In this document: positions 9,065-16,993 of the stretch, one piece after another
How the letters are laid out: each line of letters begins with the position of its first letter
How positions within the stretch are numbered: position 1 is the stretch's first letter
Assembly: GCA_021841025.1 (NCBI GenBank)
Contig: JAKBWA010000061.1
Location: forward strand, 1-54,167
DNA length: 54,167 nt
Direction of reading: 5' to 3'
Origin: Bacillota bacterium
GTDB lineage: Bacteria > Bacillota > Sulfobacillia > Sulfobacillales > Sulfobacillaceae
Position numbers and translations under genes: made by a program
The notes under the pieces: model-generated
Told to the model about the DNA's origin: nothing
Database searches by the model: none
What the model saw: only the letters and a program-made list of their open reading frames with translations

Positions 9065-9784
9065 TCAATACCTTAAGTTCACCCCCCCGTCCACTCTTAA
9101 CGTGTGAGCAGTAATGTAAGAGGACTTTTCGTTGTCCAAGAGGAAGTCGATTGCCGGAGCAATCTCTTGCGCTCGGCCCAAGCGCCCTAAAGTGATGTGC
9201 CGCTGCAACTCCTGTTCTCCCCGGGAGTCCCTGACACCCATGCCATCCGCTAGGGCCCCCACCATCACCGTATTCACACGCACCTGGTCTTTTCCCCATT
9301 CTGCTGCCAAATGCCTCATCAGTCCTTCCAAACCTGCTTTCGATGCGCCATACACGGCTGCAGGTCCCATAGCACTGGCCATAATGGCGTCAATACTGGA
9401 GACGAAGACAATGCTGGACGGAGCCAGAAGCCTAGGCTTAACGATCTTGACCAACTCAAATGCCGACCGGAGGTTCACATTCATCATTTGTTCCCACTCC
9501 GAGGAGGTCGAATTGATTACCATGTCGCTATAAACCACGCCCGCCAAATGCACAACACCCGTAATCTGTCGAATCTGGAGTTTGTCCAGTTCACTTAGCA
9601 CTTGCTCAGCCATACGCAAGGGTTCTCTCAAGTCCGCCTGGATCCATTCCACCGGGCCCTTGACATTGACGGCAGAGTGTCGAATTCCTATGATATGCCA
9701 TGATGGATGAATCAGATCGACCAAAGCTTGGCCTATCGCTCCGCTAAGGCCTGTCGCCAATAGAACACGCGAACGATCACTCAC
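9065..9784 (-). CDS. SDR-family oxidoreductase
   Basis: A 239-residue short-chain dehydrogenase/reductase with a Rossmann fold. The nucleotide motif TGLSGAIG lies near residues 12-19, HLAGV replaces the usual NNAG, and the catalytic set reads VFVSSIDA (Ser) and YGASKAG (Tyr-x3-Lys). The C-terminal end ITAHTLRVDGG is classic for SDRs. The absence of an Asp after beta-2 (GIRHS) hints at NADP(H), which is weak evidence. The start is GTG with GGAGG about 8 bases upstream. The substrate cannot be told. It is transcribed with, and just upstream of, the ClC gene and divergent from the DUF255 gene. Confidence 0.85.
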   Translation of the reverse strand: MSDRSRVLLATGLSGAIGQALVDLIHPSWHIIGIRHSAVNVKGPVEWIQADLREPLRMAEQVLSELDKLQIRQITGVVHLAGVVYSDMVINSTSSEWEQMMNVNLRSAFELVKIVKPRLLAPSSIVFVSSIDAIMASAMGPAAVYGASKAGLEGLMRHLAAEWGKDQVRVNTVMVGALADGMGVRDSRGEQELQRHITLGRLGRAQEIAPAIDFLLDNEKSSYITAHTLRVDGGVNLRY

Positions 9785-9876
9785 AACGTCTTCCTCCTCA
9801 GCATATTCTCGCCAATCCCGGGCAAAGATTGGTATGATAACCAGTGTGTTGTTGATATCGAGAAAGGATGAATATC

Positions 9877-11682
9877 ATGGCAGAACCTACTTTCCGTTTT
9901 AGTCCGCGCCCAAATCGGGCCCAGGAAATCCATTGGCACGAATGGACGCCCCAAACATTTCAAAAAGCCAAGGACGAAGACAAGCCAGTACTCTTGTCCA
10001 TCTCGGCAGTTTGGTGTCATTGGTGCCATGTTATGGATGAAACGACTTATTCCGATCCCCAAATCATTTCCCGCATTAATTCCGATTTTATTCCCGTTCG
10101 CATCGACAATGATCAAAGACCCGATGTAAATCAACGCTACAACATGGGTGGATGGCCTACCACGGCATTTTTAACTCCGGCGGGCGAAATTATCACCGGC
10201 GGCACATATATTGCCCCTGAGCAAATGACCCCTCTACTCGACCAGGTTCTGGATTATTGGCGCGAACATAAAACTGAAATGGGGGACACCCTCAATCCTC
10301 CTGAATCTCCAAAGATTAATTCCGGTCTTGACAGACCCTCGCCCGAGTCGGTCACCAAAATCATGGAAGCCATACGGGACCAATTTGATCGAGCTTACGG
10401 AGGGCTCGGCGTAGCCCCCAAATTCCCCCAGCCCGAAGTCTGGGACTTATGTCTAATCTATTTTACCACAAGTGCCGACGGATGGGCGGCAGGAATGGCG
10501 GCACGCACACTGGACGCCATGGCCGGTTCGAACCTATTTGATGGCATTGACGGAGGCTTTTTCCGCTATTCGACTACGAGAGAATGGACCGTTCCTCACT
10601 TTGAAAAGGTGTTGGACGACAATGCACAACTTGTCAAACTGTATCTTCATGCCTATCAGGTGCTGGGGGACGAGACTTATCGTCAAATAGCCGATGCCGT
10701 ATTAACCTGGGCTAATAAAAATCTATTGAATCTTAATGGTCTGTGGGGGGGATCACAAGACGCCGACGAGGAATATTACGGATTATCTCAAGAAGACCGC
10801 GAAAAAAGGGAAGCGCCATTCGTGGATCCCATCATATACACCCACGCCAATGCCGAAATGATTTCGGCACATCTGTTGGCCGCCTCTCTGATCAATCCCG
10901 CGGGTTATTCCCCCATTGCCCTCACCGCTTTAGAGGCGATATGGGACCGGATGTGGGATGAGGACGCCGGGTTATTCCACTACGACGACGAGGGTGAACA
11001 AGGAGTCCCAGGACAGCTCATTGACGTCTGTCACCTCACCAATACGCTGATTGACGGGTATGAATTCACCGGCGACCCCTTATACCTGGAACGCTCACAA
11101 ACCCTTATCAGTTATGCCGATCAGGTATTAAAAGCAGACAACGGTGCCTTTTATGACCACCCTGAAACCCCGCAAGCCCCCGGCCGTCTCAAACACCGAC
11201 AGCAACCCCTTAATGAGAACGCTCTCATGGCCCGGGCCTTTCTCAGGCTGGGCGCAATTCTTGACGACGATTCTTGGAACCTTCGTGCTCAGAAACTCGT
11301 GGGTCAGTTTTCCCCTATGGCTGAAGAGCAAGGGGTGTTTGGGGCTTTGTGGGCCCAAATCGCAGACCGTGTGGAGGCACCTCTTTTGACCACCACTGTC
11401 GTTCAGTCGCAGCATCGTCCAGGCAGCCAATTGCGCCAGGCTATTTATGGCCTTTTTGACCGCAACCGAATCGTGCGTACGTGGCCCGTTGGCAGTCCCG
11501 AGTTTTCTCAGAGCGGATATCCGGAAATCCCCGTTCCGGCCCTATATATCTGCCAAGGGCAAACCTGTTCGGCCCCCGTTACCGACCCCGAGGGAATTCT
11601 GCCCGCTCTGCAACAGCTGCAGCAACAAAGTGCGACGGAATTGACCAGTCCTTCTGATCCGGACGGAGCGTCCCCGTCTTAA
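9877..11682 (+). CDS. DUF255 thioredoxin-fold / spermatogenesis-associated 20-like protein
   Basis: A 601-residue cytoplasmic protein of the YyaL/SPATA20 family (PF03190). The N-terminal thioredoxin fold carries WCHWCHVM (46-53), a CxxC-type site with histidines, then RIDNDQRPDVN and the cis-Pro region GGWPTTAFLTPAG. The rest is an alpha/alpha-toroid glycan-enzyme-like domain with GGFFRYSTTREWTVPHFEK and DNAQLVKLYL. Family members are typically somewhat longer (about 600-700 residues) and their reaction is not firmly known. The frame opens at ATG 9868, but AGAAAGG (9861-9867) abuts that codon and is well spaced from ATG 9877. A strong terminator follows at 11727-11762. Confidence 0.88.
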   Translation: MAEPTFRFSPRPNRAQEIHWHEWTPQTFQKAKDEDKPVLLSISAVWCHWCHVMDETTYSDPQIISRINSDFIPVRIDNDQRPDVNQRYNMGGWPTTAFLTPAGEIITGGTYIAPEQMTPLLDQVLDYWREHKTEMGDTLNPPESPKINSGLDRPSPESVTKIMEAIRDQFDRAYGGLGVAPKFPQPEVWDLCLIYFTTSADGWAAGMAARTLDAMAGSNLFDGIDGGFFRYSTTREWTVPHFEKVLDDNAQLVKLYLHAYQVLGDETYRQIADAVLTWANKNLLNLNGLWGGSQDADEEYYGLSQEDREKREAPFVDPIIYTHANAEMISAHLLAASLINPAGYSPIALTALEAIWDRMWDEDAGLFHYDDEGEQGVPGQLIDVCHLTNTLIDGYEFTGDPLYLERSQTLISYADQVLKADNGAFYDHPETPQAPGRLKHRQQPLNENALMARAFLRLGAILDDDSWNLRAQKLVGQFSPMAEEQGVFGALWAQIADRVEAPLLTTTVVQSQHRPGSQLRQAIYGLFDRNRIVRTWPVGSPEFSQSGYPEIPVPALYICQGQTCSAPVTDPEGILPALQQLQQQSATELTSPSDPDGASPS

Positions 11683-11726
11683 AGAGGACAGAATCTCAAT
11701 TGTCCCCTTTTGTGCCCCCATAAAGA

Positions 11727-11764
11727 AAAGGCACCGTCGAAAAGATTACTGGCGGTGCCTTTCT
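11727..11764 (+). terminator. Intrinsic terminator after the DUF255 gene
   Basis: AAAGGCACCG (11727-11736) pairs perfectly with CGGTGCCTTT (11753-11762); the loop is 16 bases. The TTT ending and preceding A-run make it usable in both directions. It insulates the following Pho-box promoter region. Confidence 0.85.
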
Positions 11765-11797
11765 ATGTTCTATGCGTTATGGCTAGGCTACACCTTC

Positions 11798-11870
11798 TTA
11801 ATCTTTTCATAACAAAACATTAACGTCTCGTTAATCTGATCTTTACCGCCTCTTAAAACCCATCTGTCAC
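11798..11870 (+). promoter_or_regulatory. Array of phased Pho-box elements (PhoP/PhoB operator)
   Basis: Hexamers resembling TTAACA recur at exact 11-base steps: TTAATC 11798, ATAACA 11809, TTAACG 11820, TTAATC 11831, TTTACC 11842, TTAAAA 11853 and CTGTCA 11864. Established knowledge: PhoP of Bacillus binds TT(A/T/C)ACA-type repeats about 11 bases apart, and E. coli Pho boxes begin CTGTCAT. Here they stand directly before a phosphate-type MFS gene. A TAAGAT at 11879-11884 could be the -10 box. The regulator itself is not in the window. Confidence 0.7.
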
Positions 11871-11910
11871 AATAGCTCTTAAGATCAACAATCCACACAG
11901 GAGGATGAGT

Positions 11911-13302
11911 ATGGACACCGATAAATCCGGCCTAATCGATACACTTAATGAGGCACCTTTAAGTCTCTTTCACTTTCGGGCTGTTGTCACCGCAGGAATG
12001 GGCTTCTTTACGGATGCTTACGATCTTTTTATCATTGGTGCCGCCTTGGTGCTGATCAAAGCCCAATTTGGTCCCAGTAAGGAAATGCTCGGCTTACTCG
12101 GATCCACGGCCTTGATTGCCGCGTTTGTTGGAGCTTTTGTGTTTGGCCGTTTGGCGGATACGCTGGGACGAAAAAAGATTTATGGACTGGAAGCAGCCAT
12201 AATGGGTGTGGGAGCATTAGCCTCGGCATTCTCTCCCAATATGATATGGCTTGTGGTATTCCGCTTCATCATGGGCTTAGGCATCGGCGGTGACTATCCT
12301 GTCAGTGCAGTGATTATGAGTGAATATGCCAACAAGAAGGATCGAGGCAAGCTGGTAGGATTGGTGTTTTCGATGCAGGCTTTGGGTTTGGTGGCAGGCC
12401 CTATTGTTGCCCTTACGCTCTTGGCTTCAGGTATTCCTCACAACATTGCGTGGCGGCTTATGCTGGGGCTAGGTGCTATTCCTGCTTTGGCTGTCGTGCT
12501 CCTTCGGCGCCGCATGCCAGAATCTCCGCGCTACACAGCATTGGTACGCGGTAACGCTCTTGAAGCCCACGACAACCTATCCCGTTTTAGCGGATCCCGA
12601 GTCGGTCTGACGGCCCAAGATCAACAGGTTAAGCGACTAGGATTCTTGGAATTCATCACCAACCGCAAGTACCTGTTGACCTTAATCGGTACCGCTGGCA
12701 CCTGGTTCGTCTTTGACTATGCTTATTACGGCAATTCCATTTCTATGCCTTTAGTCTTAAAGGCAGTGGCTCCTCATGCGTCCGACATCACCAGCATGGC
12801 TTGGTCTCTGATCGTTTTTGTCGTGGCGGCTGTTCCCGGATACTTTTTGGCCGTCAGCAAAATGGATAAAATCGGACACAAGAAATTGCAATTAATTGGA
12901 TTTCTGTTTATGGGTTTGGCCTTCGGAGCTATTGGGCTGATTCCTCACCTTACTCACCTGGTTATCCCGTTCTTACTAGTATTCGGAGCCAGTTACTTCT
13001 TCGCCGAATTCGGGCCAAACACCACCACCTTTGTGCTATCATCGGAACTCTACCCTGTGAGCATGAGAACGACAGGACACGGAATATCAGCAGGCATTGC
13101 CAAGTTCGGAGCATTTCTCGGGGTGTTTGTATTCCCCACATTGACAGCCGCGTTTGGACTCAAAGGAACTTTGTTAATCACTTTCGTCTTTTCCGTAGCC
13201 GGATTCCTTTTGACACTGCTTTTGCCGGAACCCAAAGGACGCAGTTTGGAATCCATTTCGGACGACACTATTCCTTTCACATCACGGGCTGTGAATTCTT
13301 AA
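11911..13302 (+). CDS. MFS transporter, phosphate:H+ symporter type
   Basis: A 463-residue twelve-helix major facilitator. It carries the loop 2-3 motif GRLADTLGRKKIYG and the PHS (Pho84/Pht1-like) signatures GMGFFTDAYDLF in helix 1 and GLGIGGDYPVSAVIMSEYANKKDRG in helix 4, and ends helix 6 with PESPRY. These suggest inorganic phosphate import driven by protons, rather than sugar or aromatic acid transport; the Pho-box array just upstream supports this independently. GGAGG (11900-11904) touches the first ATG at 11905 and is 6 bases before ATG 11911, which I choose. It is monocistronic and ends at a strong terminator. Confidence 0.88.
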   Translation: MDTDKSGLIDTLNEAPLSLFHFRAVVTAGMGFFTDAYDLFIIGAALVLIKAQFGPSKEMLGLLGSTALIAAFVGAFVFGRLADTLGRKKIYGLEAAIMGVGALASAFSPNMIWLVVFRFIMGLGIGGDYPVSAVIMSEYANKKDRGKLVGLVFSMQALGLVAGPIVALTLLASGIPHNIAWRLMLGLGAIPALAVVLLRRRMPESPRYTALVRGNALEAHDNLSRFSGSRVGLTAQDQQVKRLGFLEFITNRKYLLTLIGTAGTWFVFDYAYYGNSISMPLVLKAVAPHASDITSMAWSLIVFVVAAVPGYFLAVSKMDKIGHKKLQLIGFLFMGLAFGAIGLIPHLTHLVIPFLLVFGASYFFAEFGPNTTTFVLSSELYPVSMRTTGHGISAGIAKFGAFLGVFVFPTLTAAFGLKGTLLITFVFSVAGFLLTLLLPEPKGRSLESISDDTIPFTSRAVNS

Positions 13303-13339
13303 CCCTCTTGAGAATCCAAATGGCCCCTCGTGAAATACC

Positions 13340-13379
13340 GCAGCGAAAGAGCCTCTTGTGCTTTCGCTGCTTCTTTTTT
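13340..13379 (+). terminator. Intrinsic terminator after the MFS gene
   Basis: A perfect 10-bp stem GCAGCGAAAG (13340-13349) / CTTTCGCTGC (13361-13370) with an 11-base loop is followed by TTCTTTTTT. Confidence 0.92.
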
Positions 13380-14812
13380 ATTTCGTCCCATAAGACCTAC
13401 TGGATAATCCCCCGCTTAAAAATGCTACGACAAGAAATCGAGAAATGGGCCTAATCACCATGTTTCCCGATTTTTTTGCGCCCCGGTCCCACAGGGAATA
13501 TCACTCAAAATCCCTGACTAGGGCAGAAAAGAATAAGCGAAGCTCTCAATCTCAAGCACCACTGACCAAAAACTTCCCCTTCGAGAGCTAATCTTTACTC
13601 ATAATTTTTCGTGCAGCTTCCGAGCCACTGCCGCTTTGCTCCAGGTGAGGGCCCGATGTTTGGACGTCTGAGCCAAGGCGTAAATGGCCTTTGCGCTGTG
13701 CTTTGGGCTCACTATGGGACCTGGTGAGGACACCAAGGAGATTCGCATGGTCGTCGTTCGAACTATTCGGCCATGCCATGGTATCCGTGATGGAAATGGT
13801 CGGCATGGCCACGGGATTACCGCTAGCCATTGACGGACGAGGAAATTCCCCCGTCCCGCTCTTGATGCCGGTGTCATAGACGGTAATGGTCATATCTCTG
13901 GTTGTTGCAGAATGCGGTTGACTTAACCGACTCTACAGCCAAACCGGTTAGTGTAAACTTCGGCGTCTTCGCATACGCTGGAGCTGTCGCAAGCAGACTG
14001 ACGGACAGCGCCGCCCCCGATCGCCAGCCTGCTGAGGTCTCCGCATCCAGCTTCTGGTAGACTTTGCGCACTTCTGGCGGACGCGAATTTCCACCGATTT
14101 GAGAGTGAGAGTGCATCCTGCAGCACCGCGCTTGGACAATCGCACTCGATGATCAGCTTCAATTGAGCATTTTGGACTGGGTAGTGGTTGACAGGGATCA
14201 AATTCCACCTTCCTTCAGGACTGCCACATAGCCCGGGGCCGGTATTTATCCTCAAAATAAAACTGTTGATGACTTCCATGACATCTTTGCAACAGAGGCT
14301 GCCGGAACAAAAAACATTTTCCATGAAACTCTTTGTTCGTATGAAAATCAACGAATTACAGAGTGCTCCATTTCGTTCAAAGATGCGGGTAATAAATGGC
14401 CTTGAGAGGCCAGATGGAATCGAAGGAGGGCAGCGGATCCCTAAGTGATGCTAAAAACCAGCAAAGCATCGGGATCCGCGGAAGTGGCTATGCCGGAGCC
14501 AGCCTGTGGTGGCGCAAGACAGGAGCGCCGCAATAGAAAATACCTAAGGGATTTACGCTATGAATTCACCATGAACATCTCTATGAGTTTTTTCTCTGTA
14601 TGGAACAAAATTTTAGAATAACAGCATGATAACAAGATTTTTCCCGCTCCTAACGGATGGGAATGACGTCAGTCAAGGAGAATTTCCGTCATAATGTGAT
14701 TTCTCATTAAGATGTCACACTTCGCGACCGCAATCTATCCTACTCGTATCCTTTTACCATTCGCCAGCGAAAACATCGTTGTTTCTGGGGAAGATCGCTT
14801 CCCCCTTGTCTG
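13380..14812. other. 1.4-kb stretch without an intact gene, probably decayed
   Basis: No reading frame here has both convincing composition and a good ribosome site. On the minus strand between about 14351 and 13588 three overlapping frames (14351-13923, 14116-13874, 13893-13588) each carry protein-like patches, including a signal-peptide-like run SVSLLATAPAYAKTPKF near 14000, as though one gene had been broken by frameshifts. I recognise no family. From 14480 to 14812 the DNA is richer in A+T and shows no coding pattern. A strong inverted repeat sits at 14433-14479. Confidence 0.4.
14433..14479. repeat. Two-part inverted repeat, strong hairpin
   Basis: GCGGATCCC (14433-14441) pairs with GGGATCCGC (14471-14479), and inside it GATGCT (14447-14452) pairs with AGCATC (14465-14470); only a five-base bulge interrupts the 15-bp stem. 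There is no T-run. It could be an element end, a stable RNA hairpin or a remnant of a mobile element. Confidence 0.6.
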
Positions 14813-15169
14813 TCACTCACTATCCAAAGCTATTAAGTCGGCGTCTCCCCATAACCTCTCCAAGTCATAATACTGACGCTCTTCTTCGGTAAAGATGTGG
14901 ACTACGACGGCCCCATAATCCAAAAGGATCCAGTGAGATTTGTCTCCCCCTACGCGCTGGAGCAAAGGAACGCCGGCTGTCTTAAAAGCCTTTTCAATAT
15001 GATCCGCCAAAGCCGCGACCTGGATGACAGTGTGGCCGGAAACAATCACAAAATAATCTGCCACTAATGTCACCTGACGCATATCCAATAATACGACGTT
15101 TTTGCCCTGACGTTCCTGGGCCGTTTTTCCGGCCAATTCTGCCCAACTCCGCGTTTCTTCGAAAATCAT
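14813..15169 (-). CDS. rsfS: Ribosomal silencing factor RsfS
   Basis: RsfS (Iojap/DUF143) binds ribosomal protein L14 and blocks subunit joining when nutrients are scarce. The 118-residue product has the family pattern: KNVVLLDMRQVTLVADYFVIVSG, DHIEKAF, then GDKSHWILLDYGAVVVHIFTEEERQYYDLERLWGDA. The frame stays open up to 15217, where an ATG overlaps the yqeK stop, but AAGGGGGAATTA lies immediately before ATG 15169, giving the normal family length. It is cotranscribed with yqeK as in Bacillus. Confidence 0.92.
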   Translation of the reverse strand: MIFEETRSWAELAGKTAQERQGKNVVLLDMRQVTLVADYFVIVSGHTVIQVAALADHIEKAFKTAGVPLLQRVGGDKSHWILLDYGAVVVHIFTEEERQYYDLERLWGDADLIALDSE

Positions 15170-15213
15170 TAATTCCCCCTTCTTGGTCATTCGGGCGCCA
15201 TATAGAGCACCAA

Positions 15214-15771
15214 TCAAGGTGACTTTTTGAATACCCCAAGCGCCTCAAGCATCAATGGATGCGGCGTTAATCCCCGCGATTCAAGATATTTTACACTCTC
15301 TTTCAGCATCAGTGCATACGCCTCGTCCAAGGATTTTTCCTTAGCCACTTTCTCCAGCCAGGCGCGGGCTTCAAATTGTCTTCCGGGTTCAATCCCATCC
15401 GCAATGAATAATGCTTTGGCCAAGGGCGACAATCCCGGTGCCCCGGTCGTATGATAGCGTATGGCTTCCCATACGTCTGGATCACCGATATTCTCCTGTT
15501 GAAGCCAGGCAGATGCGACCGGACCATGCAGGAGCACAGGTTCATTCATTTCGGGACCAGAAATTTCGAGTCCCAAATGCTCTGCCTCACGGATTAACGC
15601 ATCGCGGGACATCTCTCTAGCCAAATCGTGCCCCATCCCAGCCAGATACGCGCTCTGGGGCGGCAAACCATGGATCAAAGCCAGTTCTTCCATCATCTTC
15701 GCCACACGTAAAATGTGCTGTTGCCGATGCCTGGATAATTGCTCAAAACGCTCTTCTATCATTCCCAACAT
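15214..15771 (-). CDS. yqeK: HD-domain hydrolase YqeK
   Basis: YqeK-type HD phosphohydrolases split diadenosine tetraphosphate symmetrically into two ADP (family knowledge). The 185-residue product shows His19 (RQQHILRV), the HD pair His48-Asp49 (GMGHDLA), LLHGPVASAWL, YHTTGAPGLSPLAKALFIADGIEPGR and a terminal TPHPLMLEALG. AGGTG stands just upstream of ATG 15771; ATG 15762 is an alternative and the frame is open to 15801. It sits between nadD and rsfS on the minus strand, the usual nadD-yqeK-rsfS order, though here an RRM gene is inserted between nadD and yqeK. Confidence 0.92.
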   Translation of the reverse strand: MLGMIEERFEQLSRHRQQHILRVAKMMEELALIHGLPPQSAYLAGMGHDLAREMSRDALIREAEHLGLEISGPEMNEPVLLHGPVASAWLQQENIGDPDVWEAIRYHTTGAPGLSPLAKALFIADGIEPGRQFEARAWLEKVAKEKSLDEAYALMLKESVKYLESRGLTPHPLMLEALGVFKKSP

Positions 15772-15841
15772 TATCACCTGCCCGCAATTTAACCCAAACA
15801 ATCAAACTGGCCCAAGAGATGTTTTGGAACAGAAACAGCAA

Positions 15842-15880
15842 AGCTGAAGACATGATCATTCTCTTCAGCTCTGCCGATTG
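15842..15880 (-). terminator. Hairpin after the RRM gene
   Basis: AGCTGAAGA (15842-15850) and TCTTCAGCT (15862-15870) form a 9-bp stem with an 11-base loop just past the RRM stop on the minus strand; the following minus-strand bases are TTTGCTGTTTCT, a broken T-run. Confidence 0.6.
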
Positions 15881-16138
15881 CTAGTAGCGGTTTTGCCGAG
15901 GGCGCGCTTCATTGACGATAATGTCACGCCCATTCAGTTGTGTGCCATGCATGGCTTCCACGGCACGATTCACGTCTTCGTCTGAAACCTCGACAAAGCC
16001 AAAGCCTCGGGAACGGCCGGTTTCACGGTCCACAATAATGCGCGCACTAACGACATGCGCATGCTGCGCGAATGCTTGGGCTAGCTCATCCTCGGTCGTC
16101 GCCCAAGGTAAATTGCCAACATATAACGTTTTTGACAT
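15881..16138 (-). CDS. RRM-type RNA-binding protein
   Basis: An 85-residue single RNA recognition motif. RNP2 is LYVGNL near the N-terminus and RNP1 is RGFGFVEV (about 45-52), with the helix AVEAMHGTQLNGRDIIVNEARPR after it and a short basic tail. Such cold-shock-like RRM proteins occur in cyanobacteria and some Bacillota; their targets are not known from sequence. The frame is open to 16324, but GGAGGAAGAACT directly precedes ATG 16138 and the RRM starts there. A hairpin follows, so it is probably a separate unit between nadD and yqeK. Confidence 0.9.
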   Translation of the reverse strand: MSKTLYVGNLPWATTEDELAQAFAQHAHVVSARIIVDRETGRSRGFGFVEVSDEDVNRAVEAMHGTQLNGRDIIVNEARPRQNRY

Positions 16139-16289
16139 AGTTCTTCCTCCCTGTATATCTACAAAGGTACCTGACCAGGGACCCAGGCACCCGGAATACC
16201 ACTTATGGAAATCCGACCCCGTGATGCTGGGAAGCCTCTGACGATCAAGTGCTATTATAAACCGCCCAGCCAAGAAACATGTGTTAAGC

Positions 16290-16913
16290 TTATGAACCTT
16301 GTTCGTACAGGCGATTTTTCTCAATGTAATGTTCTACGGCTTCCGGCACAAGATATTTTATCGACAGTCCCAACCGCAGTCGTTCACGGATTTGACTGGA
16401 TGAAATAGCAAGAGCCGGTACTTCTAGTTGATGGATGCGTTCCACTTTCTCCTCGCCGAGATCACGGGCCAAAGCCTGGATACGTGACAGAGAATATCCC
16501 GGCCGACTGGCGGCAATAAGATGGGCATAGCGAAAAATGTCCTCTGGATAGTGCCACGAGGCAATTTCGAGAATGGCATCGGCGCCGCTGATGAAATACC
16601 AATCAACATCAACATCTAGCCGGTGAAAATAGGCAAGAGTTTCACTGGTGTAAGACGGGCCTTGACGCTCAATTTCTACACGAGATAACTCAAAGTGCAT
16701 ATTCGGGGCAATCGCGAGAAATGTCATCAAGAACCGATGCTCCGCACTGGCCAAGACCGATGGCGGTTTATGTGGGGGCTGGCCGGAGGGGATAAAAATC
16801 ACCCGATCCAAATGGAAGGCATCCCGGGCCGCTTCCGCAGTAACCAGGTGTCCATAATGAATCGGGTTAAACGTTCCTCCCATAAGCCCTATGGCTCGTG
16901 TCTCTTTACCCAT
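16290..16913 (-). CDS. nadD: Nicotinate-nucleotide adenylyltransferase
   Basis: NadD joins ATP to nicotinate mononucleotide in NAD synthesis. The 207-residue nucleotidyltransferase has GLMGGTFNPIHYGHL (the GTFNPxHxGH motif), PSGQPPHKP, YTSETL, FISGADAILEIASWH and the closing ISSSQIRERL. The start ATG has only a weak GAAGA before it. It is flanked by obg upstream and the RRM gene downstream on the same strand. Confidence 0.95.
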   Translation of the reverse strand: MGKETRAIGLMGGTFNPIHYGHLVTAEAARDAFHLDRVIFIPSGQPPHKPPSVLASAEHRFLMTFLAIAPNMHFELSRVEIERQGPSYTSETLAYFHRLDVDVDWYFISGADAILEIASWHYPEDIFRYAHLIAASRPGYSLSRIQALARDLGEEKVERIHQLEVPALAISSSQIRERLRLGLSIKYLVPEAVEHYIEKNRLYEQGS

Positions 16914-16993
16914 TCTTCATATTGAATTCGCGATCCGCAGGCAAATTCCTGCTGATACCCTGCCAAACCACAAATTTCCTCCAACTAGTATTG

